This document shows, in pieces, positions 61,511-64,000 of a stretch of 64,000 bases of DNA; position 1 is the first letter of the stretch; the number at the start of each line of letters is the position of its first letter. The position numbers and the translations under genes were made by a program. The notes beneath the pieces are model-generated. The model ran no database searches. It had not been told where the DNA came from and saw nothing but the letters and a program-made list of their open reading frames with translations. Source of the DNA: Marinobacter lipolyticus SM19 (lineage in GTDB: Bacteria; Pseudomonadota; Gammaproteobacteria; Pseudomonadales; Oleiphilaceae). Where the stretch lies: NCBI RefSeq assembly GCF_000397065.2, contig NZ_KE007317.1, positions 376,969 through 440,968 of the forward strand, given 5' to 3'.

Positions 61511-64000
61511 TCATACACGGGTATTTGCCCACTGGCGATCAAGCCGTTTGACAGATACCGGCATGACTGTGCCCAATTGCTGGGCAAAGAAGGACACCCG
61601 AAACTCCTCCAGCATCCATCGATACAGAACCAGTTCCGGATCCCGCACTCCCTGACGCTGCTGCTCCTCCAGTTTGCTGGCATAGCGCGACCAGAGCGGC
61701 TCAATTGTGTGGAGAAATTCCCGTTCACGCCCCATTTCCCGCGGCATTTTCTCGAACCGGATTGCAGCGGCCTCAAAGTAGCGACCAAACTGTTCCAGCC
61801 ACTGGGTCGGCGTAGCGACAAGGAAACCCGGGTAGACGAGATGCTGAAGCTGGAATTTCAGGTCGGCCATGCTGTTTGCCTGTGCCAGGCTGATCTTGCC
61901 TTTCAGCTGTTTGGCCACGGCATGGTAGCCTTTCATCGCCTGGTGCAGTCGCTCGTCCGCCTGTTCCAGCGCCGGAATGAAATCACCCCGACCGCCGTCG
62001 AAAATGGTCTCGAACTTTTGCCGGTCACGGGGCAATCCGTCCGACAGAAAGTGCTCCATGGCAGTCGCCACCAGTAGATCATCCAGCAGCACCCTAGTCT
62101 GCCCGACGGGGGCGAACATCAGGGCTGATGCCTTGAAATGAGGTAGTTTGCGCTCGAGATCATCCAGCGTGTTGCCAAACCGGTTGAGCATCAGCCTCGC
62201 CACCGCCTTGCGGGTGGCGTCCTCTGCCGTTAACTGGTCCAGATATCGGGTCTGCTTTACGGCTTTACCGAGGTCTTCCAGCGCTGGATAGACCGTTACT
62301 TGCATACCGCCTTTTTCGGTCAGCACCGATTCCGGAAGCGCCCCGAAATCCCAGTCGACATACTCCTGCTCCGGTCGGGAGTCATCAGGTGCCTGGGCAG
62401 CGGAGGCCAGGGCCGCCTCGGCCTTGCCTTCAAGCTGGTCCTGCAGCGCCGAGGTTTCCCGCCCCTCAGCCATCACCTTTCCGCCGTCCCCCATCACGCG
62501 GACGTTCATCCGCAGGTGTCGGGGCAGCTCGTCCTCCGGCCAGGCGTCGGGATCAATCCGTACCCCGGTCATTCGACGCAACTGCTCTCCGAGCTGAATC
62601 GCCAGGGGTTGATTGGACGGTTGCATATTCTCCAGGGCAGCATCTACAAAATCCGGTACCGGCACAAAATTCCGGCGCAGTGCCTTGGGAAGTCCTTTGA
62701 CCAGGGCGATGCACTTTTCCCGCAGCAGTCCCGGCACCAGCCATTCAAGCCTTCGTGCTGGAATCTGCCTCAGGGCCATCAGGGGTACCTGAAGAGTGAC
62801 CCCGTCCCTTTCGCTCGTGGGCTCGAATTCGTAGCTCAGAGGATACTGTACGCCTTCCCACTCGAGATAATCCGGGTACAACGAGTCCGCCTGCTCATCC
62901 ACCGGCCGCTGAAGAATGTCCTGCTCGGTCAGCTCCATGTTTTTCAGGCCTTCGGCGCTGAGACTCTTCCACCAGCTTTCGAAATGGCGACCACTGACAA
63001 TGTCTTCCGGCAAACGCTGGTCGTAGAACGCCACCAGCGCTTCATCATCCACCAACAGGTCACGACGTCGGGTCTTCTTTTCCAGATTCTCCACGGTGTC
63101 CAGCAACTCGCGATTGCGCTCAATGAATGGTGCGCGGGATCGATAGTCACCTTCCACCAGTGCGCGCCGGATAAACAGCTCCCGACATTCTTTCGGATCT
63201 ACCTTGCTGTATGGGATCCGCCGGCGCGGCACCACATCAAGGCCATACAGAGTGACTTTTTCATAGCCCATGACCTGAGCACGCTTTTGCTCCCAGTGAG
63301 GCTCAAAATAGTGGTGCTTCACCACATGCCCGGCCAGGGGCTCGATCCATTCCGGCTGAATTGCCGCCACCATACGCGCGAAGACCCGGCTGGTTTCGAC
63401 GATTTCCGCCGCCACGATCCATTTGGGCGCACTTTTTGACACCTTGGAACCAGGGAACAGGGTGACCTTACGGTTACGGGTGGCGAGGTACTCACGTTTC
63501 TCCACCTTGACCGCTACTTGCCCCAAAAGGCCTGCCAGTATGGCTTTGTGAAGGGACTCATAAGACGCAGGCTCGGTGTTGAAAGCCAGCTTCTGCTCGC
63601 GGCAAATCAGGGTAAGTTGCCGGTGAATGTCCCGCCATTCCCGCATGCGCAGCCAGGACAAAAAAGTCTTCTGGCACACCTTCTTGAGCTGGTTCTGGGA
63701 CATTTCCTGCCGCTGCTCTTCATAAAAGTTCCACAGGTTCAACAGGCTGGCAAAGTCTGATTCCTTATCGTTGAACGGCGCGTGAGCCTGGTCTGCTGCC
63801 TGCTGTTTTTCCTGCGGGCGTTCCCGGGGATCCTGAATACTCAGGCCCGCGATGATCACCAGGGTTTCCGCGAGACTGCCCTGCTCGGCCGCGGTAACCA
63901 GCATCCGCGCCAGCCGCGGATCCAGCGGTAAACGCGACATGGTGCGTCCCAGGGAGGTCACCCGTCGCTTGTCATCGACAGCACCCAGCTCTTCGAGCAG
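61511..64000 (-). CDS. hrpA: ATP-dependent RNA helicase HrpA, C-terminal part (cut by window edge)
   Basis: DEAH-box RNA helicase involved in mRNA processing and stalled-ribosome rescue. Only the 3' portion is present, about 829 codons to the window end: the reading frame stays open to 64000 (LLEELGAVDDKRRVTSLGRT). A GTG at 63961 is internal, not the start. The visible part has the HA2 region (RLPLDPRLARMLVTAAEQGS) and the long C-terminal DUF3418-type extension specific to HrpA (CPALEDLGKAV-like, PDDSRPEQEYVDWDFGALPE). Walker motifs would be outside the window. Confidence 0.93.
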   Translation of the reverse strand: MLEELGAVDDKRRVTSLGRTMSRLPLDPRLARMLVTAAEQGSLAETLVIIAGLSIQDPRERPQEKQQAADQAHAPFNDKESDFASLLNLWNFYEEQRQEMSQNQLKKVCQKTFLSWLRMREWRDIHRQLTLICREQKLAFNTEPASYESLHKAILAGLLGQVAVKVEKREYLATRNRKVTLFPGSKVSKSAPKWIVAAEIVETSRVFARMVAAIQPEWIEPLAGHVVKHHYFEPHWEQKRAQVMGYEKVTLYGLDVVPRRRIPYSKVDPKECRELFIRRALVEGDYRSRAPFIERNRELLDTVENLEKKTRRRDLLVDDEALVAFYDQRLPEDIVSGRHFESWWKSLSAEGLKNMELTEQDILQRPVDEQADSLYPDYLEWEGVQYPLSYEFEPTSERDGVTLQVPLMALRQIPARRLEWLVPGLLREKCIALVKGLPKALRRNFVPVPDFVDAALENMQPSNQPLAIQLGEQLRRMTGVRIDPDAWPEDELPRHLRMNVRVMGDGGKVMAEGRETSALQDQLEGKAEAALASAAQAPDDSRPEQEYVDWDFGALPESVLTEKGGMQVTVYPALEDLGKAVKQTRYLDQLTAEDATRKAVARLMLNRFGNTLDDLERKLPHFKASALMFAPVGQTRVLLDDLLVATAMEHFLSDGLPRDRQKFETIFDGGRGDFIPALEQADERLHQAMKGYHAVAKQLKGKISLAQANSMADLKFQLQHLVYPGFLVATPTQWLEQFGRYFEAAAIRFEKMPREMGREREFLHTIEPLWSRYASKLEEQQRQGVRDPELVLYRWMLEEFRVSFFAQQLGTVMPVSVKRLDRQWANTRV

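Noticed and set aside
62300..63439. 379-codon plus-strand frame opposite hrpA
   Set aside because: Antisense shadow of hrpA; no start signal or family motif.

Overview
The window looks like a chromosomal segment of a marine gammaproteobacterium, most probably Marinobacter or a close relative. This is inferred from gene order and protein character: fimV-truA-trpF-accD-folC-SPOR-cvpA-purF-metZ is the Pseudomonas/Marinobacter arrangement, and leuCDB with a LysR gene upstream, asd, pilU-like and mlaA genes fit the same group. I saw no tRNA, rRNA, CRISPR array, prophage or intact insertion sequence. Almost all of it is core metabolism and cell-envelope biology.

Layout. 1-4,000: fabI, a DUF1631-type protein and a DAHP synthase closed by a strong bidirectional terminator. 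4,000-12,060 (minus strand): cobA-serS-rarA-lolA-ftsK, then metZ. 12,086-24,200 (minus): one long chain fimV, truA, trpF, trpB, trpA, accD, folC, a SPOR protein, cvpA and purF, running into metZ, with several overlapping gene ends. 24,578-28,990 (minus): asd and the leuC-leuD-leuB operon. A divergent LysR gene and a pilU-like ATPase follow on the plus strand. 31,423-42,450 (minus): DUF58, transglutaminase, holB, PilZ, hydrolase, DUF4892, patatin, prmB, aroC and an MFS transporter whose N-terminus has no ordinary start codon. 42,687-45,090: three exported proteins of unknown function, one of the DUF6160 type. 45,284-49,260: pabB, thrH, cysH (by its cysteines a [4Fe-4S] APS reductase) and cysB. 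49,449-52,750: a MITE-like element, a MalT/AlkS-type LuxR regulator, then a perfect CRP/Vfr site and a multi-hairpin segment ending in a terminator, read as a candidate small RNA. 52,751-64,000: dinG-gspB-exeA, a DUF3336 patatin, mlaA, a thioesterase, a PA3286-type ketoacyl synthase and the 3' part of hrpA, cut by the window edge.

How the genes fit together. Aromatic biosynthesis is well represented (DAHP synthase, aroC, trpFBA, pabB), with folate (folC, pabB), branched-chain amino acids (leuCDB), the aspartate family (asd, metZ, thrH), sulfate assimilation (cysH, cysB) and fatty acids (fabI, accD, FabH-like). A second theme is envelope and surface work: lolA, mlaA, gspB/exeA, fimV, the pilU-like ATPase, PilZ, SPOR and two patatins.

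The least ordinary signals are non-coding: the CRP-linked small RNA candidate, the 264-bp MITE-like element with TA flanks, a 105-bp element bounded by perfect 26-bp inverted repeats between leuC and its LysR neighbour, a family of REP-like hairpins, and the MFS gene that seems to need an ATC/ATT start. All calls come from reading the sequence; no database search or folding was run.
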